A stretch of DNA of 64,000 nt from the NCBI GenBank assembly GCA_030680355.1, contig JAUXVF010000031.1, positions 372,001 to 436,000 on the forward strand, read 5' to 3'. Below are positions 40,247-48,902 of the stretch, in pieces. A program made the translations under genes and the position numbers. The notes below the pieces were generated by a model, which searched no databases, had not been told where the DNA came from, and worked only from the letters and a program-made list of their open reading frames with translations. The DNA is from Caulobacter sp. (lineage in GTDB: Bacteria > Pseudomonadota > Alphaproteobacteria > Caulobacterales > Caulobacteraceae). Numbering within the stretch: the stretch's first letter is position 1; every line of letters starts with the position of its first letter.

Positions 40247-42481
40247 TTGAGCGACGATTGGTCCCTGCCGCCCTACAGTTTCGATCCGCCGCGTCCCTCC
40301 GCGCCGGAGCCCGAAGCCGCGCCCGAAGAGCCGGCGTTCGGCAAGAAACCCAATGCAGGCAAGCCGGACAAGCCGTCGAAGCCCCCCAGGCCGCCCAAGC
40401 CACCCAAGCCGCCGAAGGGCGACGGGACGCCGTTTTTCCAGCCTCGGGCCATTCTGGCCTTTCTGGCGCAGCCCAAGCTGCGCTGGCTTTGGATCACCCT
40501 GCTGGCTCTGACCGTGACCGGCCTGCTCGTCATCGCCGGCGGCAGTCTCTACATCTCGCAGAAGTATCTGACCGACGTGCCGCCGATGCCCGATCGCGAA
40601 GCGCTGTTCGCGGTCAACCGGGCGCCCGGAATCCGCTTCCAGGACCGTGAGGGCAACCAGATCGCCGTGCGCGGCCCGCGCTACGGCGAACGGATGACGC
40701 TTGATCAGCTTCCCAAATACGTCCCCCAGGCCTTCCTGGCGGCCGAGGACCGGCGATTCTACAAGCATGGCGCACTGGATCTGCGCGGCATCGCCCGGGC
40801 GGCCTGGATCAACTGGCGGGCCGGCAGTGTCGTCCAGGGCGGTTCGACCCTGACCCAGCAGCTGGCCAAGGGCCTGTTCCTGACCCCTGACCAGACCATG
40901 AAGCGCAAGCTGCAGGAGGCGGTCATGGCCCGCCGCCTGTTCAAGATGCTGAGCCGGGACGAGATCCTGCAGCTCTATCTCAACCGCATCTTCTTCGGGG
41001 CCAACACCTATGGCGTCGACGGCGCCTCGCGCGCCTATTTCGGCAAGCCGGCTTCGGACCTGAGCCTGTCGGAGGCGGCCCTGCTGGCGGCCCTGCCCAA
41101 GGCGCCGTCGCGGCTGGCCCTGACACGGAACATGTCGGGGGCGCTGGAGCGCCAGCGGCTGATCCTGGCCAATATGCGGCGGGAGCGCTGGATCACGCCC
41201 GAACAGTATGACGCCGCCCTGGCCGACACGCCGAGGCTGGCGCCCGGCGCGGCCCAGGACGAGGGTGATCTGGGCTATATCCTCGACTACGCCACGGTCG
41301 AGGCGGTCAAGATCGCCGGCCAGAACGCCCCGGATCTGGTGGTCAAGCTGACCATCGACAGCCGGCTGCAGGCCGCCGGGGCCAAGATCGTCCGCGAAGT
41401 GCTCAGCACCGACGGGGTGAAGGCCAAGGCCAGCCAGGCGGCGTTGCTCAGTCTGGCTCCAGACGGCGCCATCCGGGCGATGGTCGGCGGCACCGATTTC
41501 GGCGAGACCGCCTTCAACCGCGCCGTCCAGGCCAAGCGTCAGCCCGGCTCGACCTTCAAGCCCTTCGTCTATGCCGCCGCGCTGGAAAAGGGCGTGTTGC
41601 CGACCGACATCCGCGTCGATGCGCCGGTCAAGCTGGGGGACTGGGCTCCGGAGAACTACGGCGGCGGCTATGCCGGGCCGGTGACCATCGAGACGGCGCT
41701 GATCAAGTCGATCAACACCATCGCCGTCAAACTCGGCCAGGAGGTCGGCGGCGCCGCCATGGGCGAGCTGGCCCGGCGGTTCGGCCTGTCGACCATTCCG
41801 CCCAATCCCGACCTGTCGGTGGCGCTGGGCTCCTATGAAGTGACCCTGATCGATCTGGTCAGCGCCTTCCAGGTCTTCCAGCTGGGCGGCCAGAAACGCA
41901 CGCCCTACATCATCGAGAGCATCACCACCGTGGGCGGCGAGTCGATCTATCTGCGCCAGCCCGGCGGGGCGGGGGCGACGGTCTATGACATCGCCAAGGC
42001 CTCGATGATGGTCAAGATGATGAAGGGCGTGGTCGAGCGCGGCACCGCGACCCGCGCCGCCTTCGGTCGTCCGGCGGCCGGCAAGACCGGCACCAGCCAG
42101 AACTGGCGCGACGCCTGGTTCGTCGGGTTCACCCCCGACGTGGTGACCGGGGTCTGGATCGGCAACGACGACGACAAGCCGATGAACCGCGTGGCCGGGG
42201 GCACGCTGCCGGCGACCATCTGGCGGCGGTTCATGATCATCGCCCACCAGGGCCTGCCGGTGCGCGACTTCGACTGGCTGCTGCCCGATCCGATCCCGGT
42301 GGAGGAGGCCGATCCGCGCAACCCCTTCTATGGCGAGCTGTCGTCCGATTTCGCCCGCGCCGCCGCCAGTCTCGAGCCGCTGATCGCCGATCCGGTCGCG
42401 CCGGCCGTCCCGGCGGGACCGCCGGTTCCCGGCCGGCCGGGCCAGTCGACGCTGCCGCCCGGGGTGCCGCTGCCCTACTGA
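40247..42481 (+). CDS. mrcA: Class A penicillin-binding protein (PBP1A type)
   Basis: 744 residues from a TTG start; no ATG or GTG lies nearby. A Pro/Lys-rich cytoplasmic tail (about 12-60) and one membrane helix (about 80-105) precede the GT51 glycosyltransferase (AAEDRRFYKHGALD with Glu167, GGSTLTQQLAKGLF, RKLQEAVMARRL). The transpeptidase follows, with Ser435 in RQPGSTFKPF and KTGTSQNWRDAW (Lys613). It polymerises and cross-links peptidoglycan in the periplasm. A UvrB-like tail is absent. Confidence 0.95.
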   Translation: MSDDWSLPPYSFDPPRPSAPEPEAAPEEPAFGKKPNAGKPDKPSKPPRPPKPPKPPKGDGTPFFQPRAILAFLAQPKLRWLWITLLALTVTGLLVIAGGSLYISQKYLTDVPPMPDREALFAVNRAPGIRFQDREGNQIAVRGPRYGERMTLDQLPKYVPQAFLAAEDRRFYKHGALDLRGIARAAWINWRAGSVVQGGSTLTQQLAKGLFLTPDQTMKRKLQEAVMARRLFKMLSRDEILQLYLNRIFFGANTYGVDGASRAYFGKPASDLSLSEAALLAALPKAPSRLALTRNMSGALERQRLILANMRRERWITPEQYDAALADTPRLAPGAAQDEGDLGYILDYATVEAVKIAGQNAPDLVVKLTIDSRLQAAGAKIVREVLSTDGVKAKASQAALLSLAPDGAIRAMVGGTDFGETAFNRAVQAKRQPGSTFKPFVYAAALEKGVLPTDIRVDAPVKLGDWAPENYGGGYAGPVTIETALIKSINTIAVKLGQEVGGAAMGELARRFGLSTIPPNPDLSVALGSYEVTLIDLVSAFQVFQLGGQKRTPYIIESITTVGGESIYLRQPGGAGATVYDIAKASMMVKMMKGVVERGTATRAAFGRPAAGKTGTSQNWRDAWFVGFTPDVVTGVWIGNDDDKPMNRVAGGTLPATIWRRFMIIAHQGLPVRDFDWLLPDPIPVEEADPRNPFYGELSSDFARAAASLEPLIADPVAPAVPAGPPVPGRPGQSTLPPGVPLPY

Positions 42482-42550
42482 CGGCGGCGGTCCTGCCGCA
42501 GCGACGCGGAAATGGGGGCGCCCGGCGAAGCCGCTCCCCAGGGCTGAACG

Positions 42551-42600
42551 GAAAATCCCGAGGGGTTTCCGATCGTTGCGACTTTTTTGAACGACGTTCG
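42551..42600 (+). promoter_or_regulatory. Dyads upstream of the GTA cluster
   Basis: GGAAAATCCC/GGGGTTTCC (42551-42571) forms a hairpin, and after CGACTTTTTTG comes the perfect odd-centred palindrome GAACGACGTTC (42590-42600). The first could end the penicillin-binding protein transcript; the second lies 33 bp before the first GTA gene and is a candidate activator or repressor site for GTA expression. No experimental motif was available to compare. Confidence 0.4.
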
Positions 42601-42633
42601 CGGCGGCGCCCGCTGGTCCCTTAGCTTTGGGGC

Positions 42634-43062
42634 ATGGTTAGAAATCCCAATCAGGCGGCGGACCTGCTGGCGGACCTTCCAGTTCTGCTGGCCCAGGGTC
42701 TGCGCGATGACAACGAGGCGCTCATGGCGCAGCCCAATCCCGACACCGCAATCGTCGTTGAACGCCGCGCCCGGGCGCGCGGCGCCATCGCCCGCTCGGC
42801 CCTGAGCGTGCTCAAGTTCGAAGATCACATCAACCGGCCGAGACGGCCGCAGGATGAAGACGACATGGATGACCTCGACCCACCCGACGACCCCGAAACC
42901 CTCGAACGAAAGTACCTGGAGCTTCAGAACGGACTCGATCGCCTCGCTGCTGAGGCTGTCTCCGGCGCAGCGGAGGGCGGCGGTTCGGCCGCACGAACTG
43001 AATGTGGTCAGGGCCAACTGGCAGTTGCTGAAGAATCCGGCCCAGAAAGAGCCGCGGCTTGA
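42634..43062 (+). CDS. GTA first gene, possible small terminase/regulatory protein
   Basis: 142 residues. The first about 110 look natural: a helical start (NQAADLLADLPVLLAQGLRDDN), an RRARARGAIARSALSVLKF helix and an acidic DEDDMDDLDPPDDPETLERK segment. The last 30 are Gly/Ala-rich and overlap the terminase start in another frame by 209 bp. Position before the large terminase suggests the gp1/TerS role. Function is inferred only from position. Confidence 0.65.
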   Translation: MVRNPNQAADLLADLPVLLAQGLRDDNEALMAQPNPDTAIVVERRARARGAIARSALSVLKFEDHINRPRRPQDEDDMDDLDPPDDPETLERKYLELQNGLDRLAAEAVSGAAEGGGSAARTECGQGQLAVAEESGPERAAA

Positions 43063-44197
43063 CTGGCGAACCTGGCTGCTGCTCGGCGGGCGCGGCTCGG
43101 GGAAGACCTGGGTGGGGGCCGGCTGGATCGTCGAGAAGGCCTGGCATGGCGGCCGGTTCGCCCTGCTAGGGCCGAGCCTGCACGATGTCGAGGAGGTGAT
43201 GATCGAGGGGCCGTCGGGTCTGCGGGCTCAAACGCCGCGGGCGATGAAGTTTCGCTATGAAAAGACCCGCCGGCGGGTGGTCTGGAACACCAACGCCGAG
43301 GCGCATGTGTTTTCGGCCGAGGATGTCGACAGCCTGCGGGGGCCGCAGTTCAGCGCCGCCTGGGCCGATGAGTTCTGCGCCTGGCGGCGGCCGGGGGAGG
43401 CCCTGGCCATGCTGCGTTTCGGCCTGCGGCTGGGAGCCGATCCCCGGCTGGTCGTGACCACCACGCCGCGGCCGTTGCGAGCCCTCAGAACGCTGATGGG
43501 CGAGCCGGGCGTGGCGCTGTCGCGACTGCCCACGGCGACCAACGCCCACAATCTGTCGCCGGCCTTTGTCGAGCAGCTGACCGGTCTTTATGGCGGCACC
43601 CGGCTGGCGGCGCAGGAGCTGGACGGTCAGGTGGTGGACGGCGAGGGCGCCCTGTGGCGGGCCGAGGATCTGGCCCGTTGCCGGGGGCCACGCCCGCCGC
43701 GGTTCGACCGCGTTGTGGTGGCTGTCGATCCGCCGGCCAGCGCGACTGGCGACGCCTGCGGCATCATTGTCGCCGGCCGGCTGGACCAGCGGGCCTTCGT
43801 GCTGGCCGACCGCACAAAACAGGGGCTGTCGCCGCTGGGTTGGGCGCGCAGGGCCGTGGCCGCCGCCGAGGACTTCGGGGCCAGGACCATTGTCGCCGAG
43901 GCCAATCAAGGCGGGGAGATGGTGCGTTCGACCCTGGTCAGCGCCGGGGCCAGCTGCGCCGTGCGGCTGGTGCACGCGCGGCTGGGCAAGCGCTCGCGCG
44001 CCGAACCGGCCGCCGCCCTCTACGAACAGGGACGGGTGATCCATTGCGGGGCCTTCCCGGCCCTGGAGGAGGAACTGATGGCGCTGGGCTGTGACGACCA
44101 CGGCCCCAGCCCCGACCGCGCCGACGCCCTGGTCTGGGCGTTGACCGACCTGATGCTGGGACGGGTGGCGCGGTTGCCGAGGGTGCGGGTGCTGTAG
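42854..44197 (+). CDS. GTA large terminase (DNA packaging ATPase, gp2)
   Basis: 447 residues. Walker A GGRGSGKT (Gly78-Thr85) in DWRTWLLLGGRGSGKTWVG, Walker B-like FSAAWADEFCAW, a motif III region LVVTTTPRPL, and the RNase H-like nuclease acidic patch from VVVAVDPPASATGDACG to PDRADALVWALTDLM. It packages random host DNA into GTA heads. The first about 45 residues overlap the previous gene and look atypical (STHPTTPKPSNEST), so the true start may be a later alternative codon. Confidence 0.93.
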   Translation: MKTTWMTSTHPTTPKPSNESTWSFRTDSIASLLRLSPAQRRAAVRPHELNVVRANWQLLKNPAQKEPRLDWRTWLLLGGRGSGKTWVGAGWIVEKAWHGGRFALLGPSLHDVEEVMIEGPSGLRAQTPRAMKFRYEKTRRRVVWNTNAEAHVFSAEDVDSLRGPQFSAAWADEFCAWRRPGEALAMLRFGLRLGADPRLVVTTTPRPLRALRTLMGEPGVALSRLPTATNAHNLSPAFVEQLTGLYGGTRLAAQELDGQVVDGEGALWRAEDLARCRGPRPPRFDRVVVAVDPPASATGDACGIIVAGRLDQRAFVLADRTKQGLSPLGWARRAVAAAEDFGARTIVAEANQGGEMVRSTLVSAGASCAVRLVHARLGKRSRAEPAAALYEQGRVIHCGAFPALEEELMALGCDDHGPSPDRADALVWALTDLMLGRVARLPRVRVL

Positions 44198-44280
44198 TTT
44201 GCGTGGTTCGAGACGCTCGCTGGAGGCTCCCTTTTCACCATGACGAACTTTGTTGATCGCTCAATGAAAGATTGCAGCTC

Positions 44281-45450
44281 ATGCCCCTTCTTCCCCGCTG
44301 GTTTCGGCCGGCGCGCGCAGCCGCGCCTGAAACCAAGGCGTCTCGCGCCGCGGCCCTGGTCGCCCTGACGGCGGCCGGGCGGCCGGTGTGGACGCCGCGC
44401 GACTATGAGAGCCTGGCCCGCGAAGGGTTCGCCAAGAACCCGGTGGCCTATCGCTGCGTGCGGATGATCGCCGAGGCGGCGGCTTCGGTGCCGCTGGCGG
44501 TGTTCAGCGGCGGCAGGCGGGCCGACGACCATCCGCTGCGGCGGCTGATCGACCGGCCCAATCCGGAACAGGGCGGGCCTGACCTGATGGAGGCCTTTTT
44601 CGGGGCGTTGCAGGTCAGCGGCAACGGCTATCTGGAGGCGGCGGGGGAGGGCCAGTCAGCAGGGCCTGTGAGCGAGCTCTACGCCCTGCGGCCCGACCGG
44701 ATGAAGGTGATCCCCGGGCGGCAGGGCTGGCCGGAGGGGTATGAGTATGGCGTCGCCGGGCGCAGCGTGCGGCTGGTGCGCGACGCCGACGGCTGGTTGC
44801 CGGTGCTACATCTGAAACTGTTCAATCCGGCCGACGACTATTACGGGGCCAGCCCGCTGGAGGCGGCGGCCTTCGCCATCGATGTGCACAACGCTTCCGG
44901 GGCCTGGAACAAGGCGCTGCTCGACAATTCGGCGCGGCCGAGCGGGGCGCTGGTCTATTCCAACCCCGAGGCCGGCGACCGGCTCAGCGAAGCGCAGTTC
45001 GAGACCCTGAAGGCCGAGCTGGAGGCGCGGGCGGGCCCGGCGGCGGCGGGTCGGCCGCTGTTGCTCGAGGGCGGGCTGGACTGGCGGCCGATGTCGCTGT
45101 CGCCGCACGACATGGATTTCATCGCCGGCAAACACGCCGCCGCCCGCGAGATCGCCCTGGCCTTCGGGGTGCCGCCACAGCTGCTGGGGATTCCGGGTGA
45201 CAACACCTACGCCAACTTCCGAGAGGCCAACGGCGCCTTCTGGCGACACACGGTGGTCCCGCTGGCCGAGCGGGCGGCGCGGGCGCTGACCGGCTGGCTG
45301 GGGGCGAAGCATCCGGGAACGAAGATCGCCTGTGATCTGGACGCGGTGCCGGCCCTGTCGGCGGAGCGGGATGCGCTGTGGGCCCGGCTGGACGCGGCCA
45401 GCTTCCTCACCGCCGAGGAACGGCGGCGAGCGGCGGGACTGGAGCACTAG
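44281..45450 (+). CDS. GTA portal protein (HK97-type, gp3)
   Basis: 389 residues from the ATG at 44281; a TTG nine bases upstream is possible. HK97-family portal features: AKNPVAYRCVRMIAEAAASVPL, HPLRRLIDRPNP, DYYGASPLEAAAFAIDVHN and the crown-clip segment IALAFGVPPQLLGIPGDNTYANF. It forms the dodecameric DNA gate at one head vertex and docks the terminase. An 83-bp gap separates it from the terminase gene. Confidence 0.93.
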   Translation: MPLLPRWFRPARAAAPETKASRAAALVALTAAGRPVWTPRDYESLAREGFAKNPVAYRCVRMIAEAAASVPLAVFSGGRRADDHPLRRLIDRPNPEQGGPDLMEAFFGALQVSGNGYLEAAGEGQSAGPVSELYALRPDRMKVIPGRQGWPEGYEYGVAGRSVRLVRDADGWLPVLHLKLFNPADDYYGASPLEAAAFAIDVHNASGAWNKALLDNSARPSGALVYSNPEAGDRLSEAQFETLKAELEARAGPAAAGRPLLLEGGLDWRPMSLSPHDMDFIAGKHAAAREIALAFGVPPQLLGIPGDNTYANFREANGAFWRHTVVPLAERAARALTGWLGAKHPGTKIACDLDAVPALSAERDALWARLDAASFLTAEERRRAAGLEH

Positions 45451-45741
45451 GATCTTTTGCAGCAGCAAGACGGACCCGCCCTGATGTCTTGATTGCCAGT
45501 CTTGCTCCGGCGGCGGTCCTGCTCAAGGACCGCTTCGCGGCCGCGCAGCGGCGAGCCCGCAGGGCTCGTCCTTGACCAGGTCCGACGCCCGGAGCGCAGA
45601 ATTCCATCAAGGCCTTCAGGACTCTTTATCGCCAGGTTTCGGACGGGTGCTCGCGGGCCTTCTTCGGCCATTCGCGCTGACCCCTCCACCGCCCACCGGG
45701 CGGTCCCCCTCCCCGGCTTCGCGGGGAGGAAAGGAGTTTTG
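45451..45741. repeat. GC-rich hairpin repeats between portal and next GTA gene
   Basis: The 291-bp gap holds several dyads: GAGCCC-GCA-GGGCTC, TCAAGGAC/GTCCTTGA, CCGCCC-AC-CGGGCGG and CTCCCCG-GCTTCG-CGGGGAG. Such mosaics look like dispersed intergenic repeats rather than coding sequence. The last 20 bases (GGAGGAAAGGAG) supply the ribosome binding site of the next gene. Confidence 0.6.
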
Positions 45742-45990
45742 ATGACCCCCACCCGTTTTCGTCTCGACCGGCAGGTGACCCTGGCCGTGGTCGTCACCCT
45801 GGCCATCCAGGCCGGGGGCGGACTGATCTGGGCGGGGCGAGCCTCGGCGCGGATCGATGAGCTGCAGCGGCGGGTCGAGGGGCAGGGCGAGGTGGCCCAG
45901 CGGCTGGCGCGGCTGGAAGGCCAGGTCGAGGCCGCCCGGGCCAGTCTGGAGCGACTTGAACGGCGGCTGGAGACGGGAGACCGGCGATGA
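45742..45990 (+). CDS. GTA-associated small membrane/coiled-coil protein
   Basis: 82 residues from the ATG at 45742 with AAGGAG upstream. One hydrophobic helix (about 13-32, VTLAVVVTLAIQAGGGLIWAG) and then a heptad-rich coiled coil (RIDELQRRVEGQGEVAQRLA to the end). It overlaps the protease gene by ATGA. Equivalent small genes lie between portal and protease in other GTA clusters; the role is unknown, perhaps membrane tethering during assembly. Confidence 0.75.
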   Translation: MTPTRFRLDRQVTLAVVVTLAIQAGGGLIWAGRASARIDELQRRVEGQGEVAQRLARLEGQVEAARASLERLERRLETGDRR

Positions 45991-46445
45991 GCACCGAAAT
46001 CAGCGGCTACGCCTCGCTGTTCTGGACGCGGGACCTGAATGACGATGTCGCTGCCGCCGGGGCGTTCGGCGCTTCGCTGGCGCGGACCGGGGCGCAGGGC
46101 GTGCGGATGTTGTGCCAGCATGACGGCGACCACCCGGTCGGGGTCTGGGACCAGATCGTTGAGGACTCGCGCGGGCTGTTTGTGCGCGGCCGGATCCTGG
46201 AGGTCACGCCGCAGGGGCGGCTGTGCGCGGCGCTGGTTCGGGCCGGGGCCATGGACGGGCTGTCGATCGGCTTCCGCACGGCCAAGGCGCGGCCGGACGA
46301 GAGCGGGCGGCTGCGGGTGCTGACCGCCGTGGAGCTTTGGGAGGTGTCGGTGGTGACGTTTCCGATGCTGCCCGGAGCACGGATCAGTTCTGTTCTTTCC
46401 CTCCCCCTGGAGGGGGGAGGGGCAGGGGTGGGGGTGGCGGCCTAG
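45987..46445 (+). CDS. GTA prohead protease (HK97 family, gp4)
   Basis: 152 residues, start in an ATGA overlap. Blocks: SGYASLFWTRDLNDD; LCQHDGDHPVGVWD, with the His of the catalytic dyad; GAMDGLSIGFRT, with the catalytic Ser; and LWEVSVVTFPMLPGARI. It cleaves the capsid scaffold domain during head maturation. The last 15 residues (SLPLEGGGAGVGVAA) are encoded by a repeat arm, so the natural C terminus seems replaced or extended by the repeat. Confidence 0.92.
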   Translation: MSTEISGYASLFWTRDLNDDVAAAGAFGASLARTGAQGVRMLCQHDGDHPVGVWDQIVEDSRGLFVRGRILEVTPQGRLCAALVRAGAMDGLSIGFRTAKARPDESGRLRVLTAVELWEVSVVTFPMLPGARISSVLSLPLEGGGAGVGVAA

Positions 46446-46559
46446 CGTCTTCGTCAGAAGGCGCGGTCAGTCGCCGCTCTGCCAACCAATTGGCGCCACG
46501 CCAAGCTCAACGACCTCCACCCCCATCCCCGACCCTTCCCCCCTCCAGGGGGAAGGGGG
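46396..46559. repeat. Large inverted repeat between protease and capsid genes
   Basis: Arms at 46396-46437 and 46517-46559 are about 42 bases each (TCCCCCTGGAGGGGGGA..., GGGGTGGGGGTGG and the complement) and flank a 79-bp core that contains a TTGGCG/CGCCAA hairpin. The left arm contains the protease stop region. A related arm is seen at 14821-14861. The structure resembles a small non-autonomous intergenic repeat. Confidence 0.75.
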
Positions 46560-46591
46560 CGGCTTTCTGCAACTCACGGAGACTTCCCACC

Positions 46592-47821
46592 ATGAAAGAG
46601 ACCAAACACGCGGCGGCGGATCCCGCCGCGCGGGCCGCCATGCATGAGGTCATGGCCGCCTTCGAGGCGTTCAAGGCCGCCAATGACGAGCGGCTCGGGG
46701 CGCTGGAGAGCAAGCGGGGCGACGCCCTGCTCGAGGAGAAGGTGGCGCGCATCGACGCGACGCTGCAGGCGGCGCAGGGGCGGCTGGACCGGGCCCTGGC
46801 CGACGGCCGGCGTCCGGCGCTGGCGGCGGGCGAGGGGCGGATCGTCGTGCCCGACGAACGCAAGGCGGCCTGGGACGGCTATCTGAAGACCGGCGCGTCC
46901 TCGCTGATGATGCTCGAGGCCAAGGGCCTCAGCGAAGGCGTGCCGACCGCCGGCGGCTATGTCGCCCCGCCCGAGACCGAACGGCTGATCGAGCGGCGGC
47001 TGCAGATGTCGTCGCCGATGCGCGACATCGCCACCGTGCGGACCATCGGCGCCGGGGTGTTCCGCAAGCCGGTCAGCACCGCCGGGATCGAGAGCGGTTG
47101 GGTGGCCGAAACCGCCGCCCGGCCGGAGACCGATCCGCCGGTGCTGGCGTTGCTGGAGTTTCCGGCGGCCGATCTCTACGCCAGCCCGGCGGCGACCCAG
47201 GCCCTGCTCGACGACGCCTTCGTCAATCTCGACGAATGGCTGGCGGCCGAGTGCGAAGACGCCTTCGCCGGCCAGGAGACCGAGGCCTTCGTCAACGGCG
47301 ACGGGACCAACAAGCCCAAGGGGTTCCTCAGCTACAGCAAGGTCGCCGACGCGGCGCAGGCCTGGGGCGAGATCGGCTATATCGCTTCGGGCGCGGCGGG
47401 AGACTTCGACCCGACCGATCCTGTCGACCCGATCATCGACCTGATCTATGCGCCCAAAGCCCAGTATCGGGCGGCGGGGCGGTTCGTGCTCAACCGGCGC
47501 ACGGCGGCGAAGATCCGCAAGTTCAAGGACGCCGACGGCAACTACATCTGGTCGCCGGCCACGGCGCCGGGCGCGCCGGCCACCCTGCTCGGCTATCCGG
47601 TCACCGAGATCGAGACCATGCCGGACGTGGCCGCGAACAGTTTCGCCCTGGCCTTCGGCGATTTCGCCAAGGGCTATCTGATCGTCGACCGGGCCGGGGT
47701 GCGGGTGCTGCGCGACCCCTATTCGGCCAAGCCCTATGTGCTGTTCTACACCACCAAACGGGTCGGCGGCGGGGTGCAGAACTTTGACGCCATCAAGCTG
47801 ATGAAGTTCGCGGCCAGCTAG
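46592..47821 (+). CDS. GTA major capsid protein (HK97 fold, gp5)
   Basis: 409 residues from the ATG at 46592. The N-terminal about 105 residues are a helical delta/scaffold domain (MHEVMAAFEAFKAANDERL, ARIDATLQAAQGRLDRAL) removed by the protease. The HK97-fold body follows: ISSPM-like MSSPMRDIATVRTI, LASPAATQALLDD-like LYASPAATQALLDDAFVNLD, FVNGDGTNKPKGFL and YVLFYTTKRVGGGVQNFDAI. It builds the GTA head. Confidence 0.95.
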   Translation: MKETKHAAADPAARAAMHEVMAAFEAFKAANDERLGALESKRGDALLEEKVARIDATLQAAQGRLDRALADGRRPALAAGEGRIVVPDERKAAWDGYLKTGASSLMMLEAKGLSEGVPTAGGYVAPPETERLIERRLQMSSPMRDIATVRTIGAGVFRKPVSTAGIESGWVAETAARPETDPPVLALLEFPAADLYASPAATQALLDDAFVNLDEWLAAECEDAFAGQETEAFVNGDGTNKPKGFLSYSKVADAAQAWGEIGYIASGAAGDFDPTDPVDPIIDLIYAPKAQYRAAGRFVLNRRTAAKIRKFKDADGNYIWSPATAPGAPATLLGYPVTEIETMPDVAANSFALAFGDFAKGYLIVDRAGVRVLRDPYSAKPYVLFYTTKRVGGGVQNFDAIKLMKFAAS

Positions 47822-47830
47822 GTCCGGGGG

Positions 47831-48196
47831 CTAGTTCAGCGTGTCGTAGCCGTATACGGCCTGGCAGGCCGTGAGCTCGCCCGCCAGCTGCACATCGCTG
47901 ACCAGTCCGTTCATGAAGCGGACGACCAGCGCCGCGCCCTCGTCCGTCAGGTCCTTGGGCAACGGGGACGTCGCGGAGGGAATGATCTTTCCCTTCGCGG
48001 CGACCTCGGCGGCGCGGATCCCGTAGATTTTCGACTGGGCCTGCGACTTGGGATCGTTGACGGCGTAGCTCGACATGTTGCGCATGGCCACGAACCGGAC
48101 CGCGCAGCTGCGGGCGTCGGTGGGCGCGGCGATGGCGACCGGTCCGCCGGCGAGGATCGTGGCGGCGAGAAGGGCCGCGCCGATTGTCTTTTTCAT
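47831..48196 (-). CDS. Secreted protein, minus-strand insertion in GTA cluster
   Basis: 121 residues with signal peptide MKKTIGAALLAATILAGGPVAIA. The mature domain is helical with two cysteines (ARSCAVRFVAM and ELTACQAVYG). It lies tail-to-tail with the capsid gene, 9 bp away, and points away from the GTA transcript, so it needs its own promoter in the 48197-48300 gap. No family recognised. It is not a known GTA component. Confidence 0.75.
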   Translation of the reverse strand: MKKTIGAALLAATILAGGPVAIAAPTDARSCAVRFVAMRNMSSYAVNDPKSQAQSKIYGIRAAEVAAKGKIIPSATSPLPKDLTDEGAALVVRFMNGLVSDVQLAGELTACQAVYGYDTLN

Positions 48197-48300
48197 CTGA
48201 ATGTCTCCTCGACTCCCGGCCCGTTCGTGGCCCGTCGACGCTCGTCATGGCGTCATCGGGGGCGCGGGGCAGCCCGAGAAAGGGGGGCAAGGAGATCATC

Positions 48301-48567
48301 ATGCCTTCTGTCACCCTGGCCGAAGCCCGGCTGTTCCTGCGCGTGACCGATCCAGCCGAGGACGCGTTAATCCAGCTGCTGATCGATGCGGCCGTCGAGC
48401 GGGTCGAGGCCGCCATCGGTCAGGTGATGACCGAGACGTCGCCGGCGCCGCTGCGGCTGTGTCTGCTGATGCTGGTCGCCCATGGCTTCGAGCACCGCGA
48501 GGCGGGCGAAGCCCCGCTGGCGCTGGTCGAGCCGTGGCTGGCGCCGTTCCGGCAGGTGCGGCTGTGA
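48301..48567 (+). CDS. GTA head-tail connector (gp6)
   Basis: 88 residues from the ATG at 48301 with AAGGAG upstream. The short helical Gp6-like adaptor pattern is visible: TLAEARLFLRVTDPAEDALIQLLIDAAVERVEAA read in two halves, and LLMLVAHGFEHREA. It forms the ring between portal and stopper. It overlaps the next start as GTGA. Confidence 0.88.
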   Translation: MPSVTLAEARLFLRVTDPAEDALIQLLIDAAVERVEAAIGQVMTETSPAPLRLCLLMLVAHGFEHREAGEAPLALVEPWLAPFRQVRL

Positions 48568-48902
48568 GCCCGTCGACGGGTTCGATCGGGGTGCTGCGGA
48601 CCCTGGCCATTCTCGAGGCGGCGACCGAGGCCGAGACGGTGTTCGGCGGTCGTTCGAGGACCTGGGCCCAGGTGGCCGCCCTGTGGATCGACCTGCGGCC
48701 TGGCGGGCATCGCGAAGCCGCCGTCGGCGGGCCGCGTCCGGGCCTGATCGAAACCGCTTCGGCCGAGGCCCGGACCCATGCCGCCGCCGCCCGGGGGCAG
48801 AGGCTGAAGGCCGGCGGCGACGCCTGGCGCGTGATCGCCGTGACTCCGGCGCAACCCAAGGCCGGCCGGATGACCCTGACGCTGGAAAGGTTATGGCCAT
48901 GA
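48564..48902 (+). CDS. GTA head-tail joining/stopper protein (gp7)
   Basis: 112 residues from a GTG in GTGA overlap with gp6. It has the beta-barrel head-closure pattern: TVFGGRSRTWAQVAALWIDL, SAEARTHAAAARG (usually a flexible loop) and DAWRVIAVTPAQPKAGRMTLTLERL. It seals packaged DNA and joins the tail. Confidence 0.87.
   Translation: MSPSTGSIGVLRTLAILEAATEAETVFGGRSRTWAQVAALWIDLRPGGHREAAVGGPRPGLIETASAEARTHAAAARGQRLKAGGDAWRVIAVTPAQPKAGRMTLTLERLWP

Noticed and set aside
40205..42247. 680-residue minus-strand open frame
   Set aside because: Antisense of the penicillin-binding protein gene; shadow composition.
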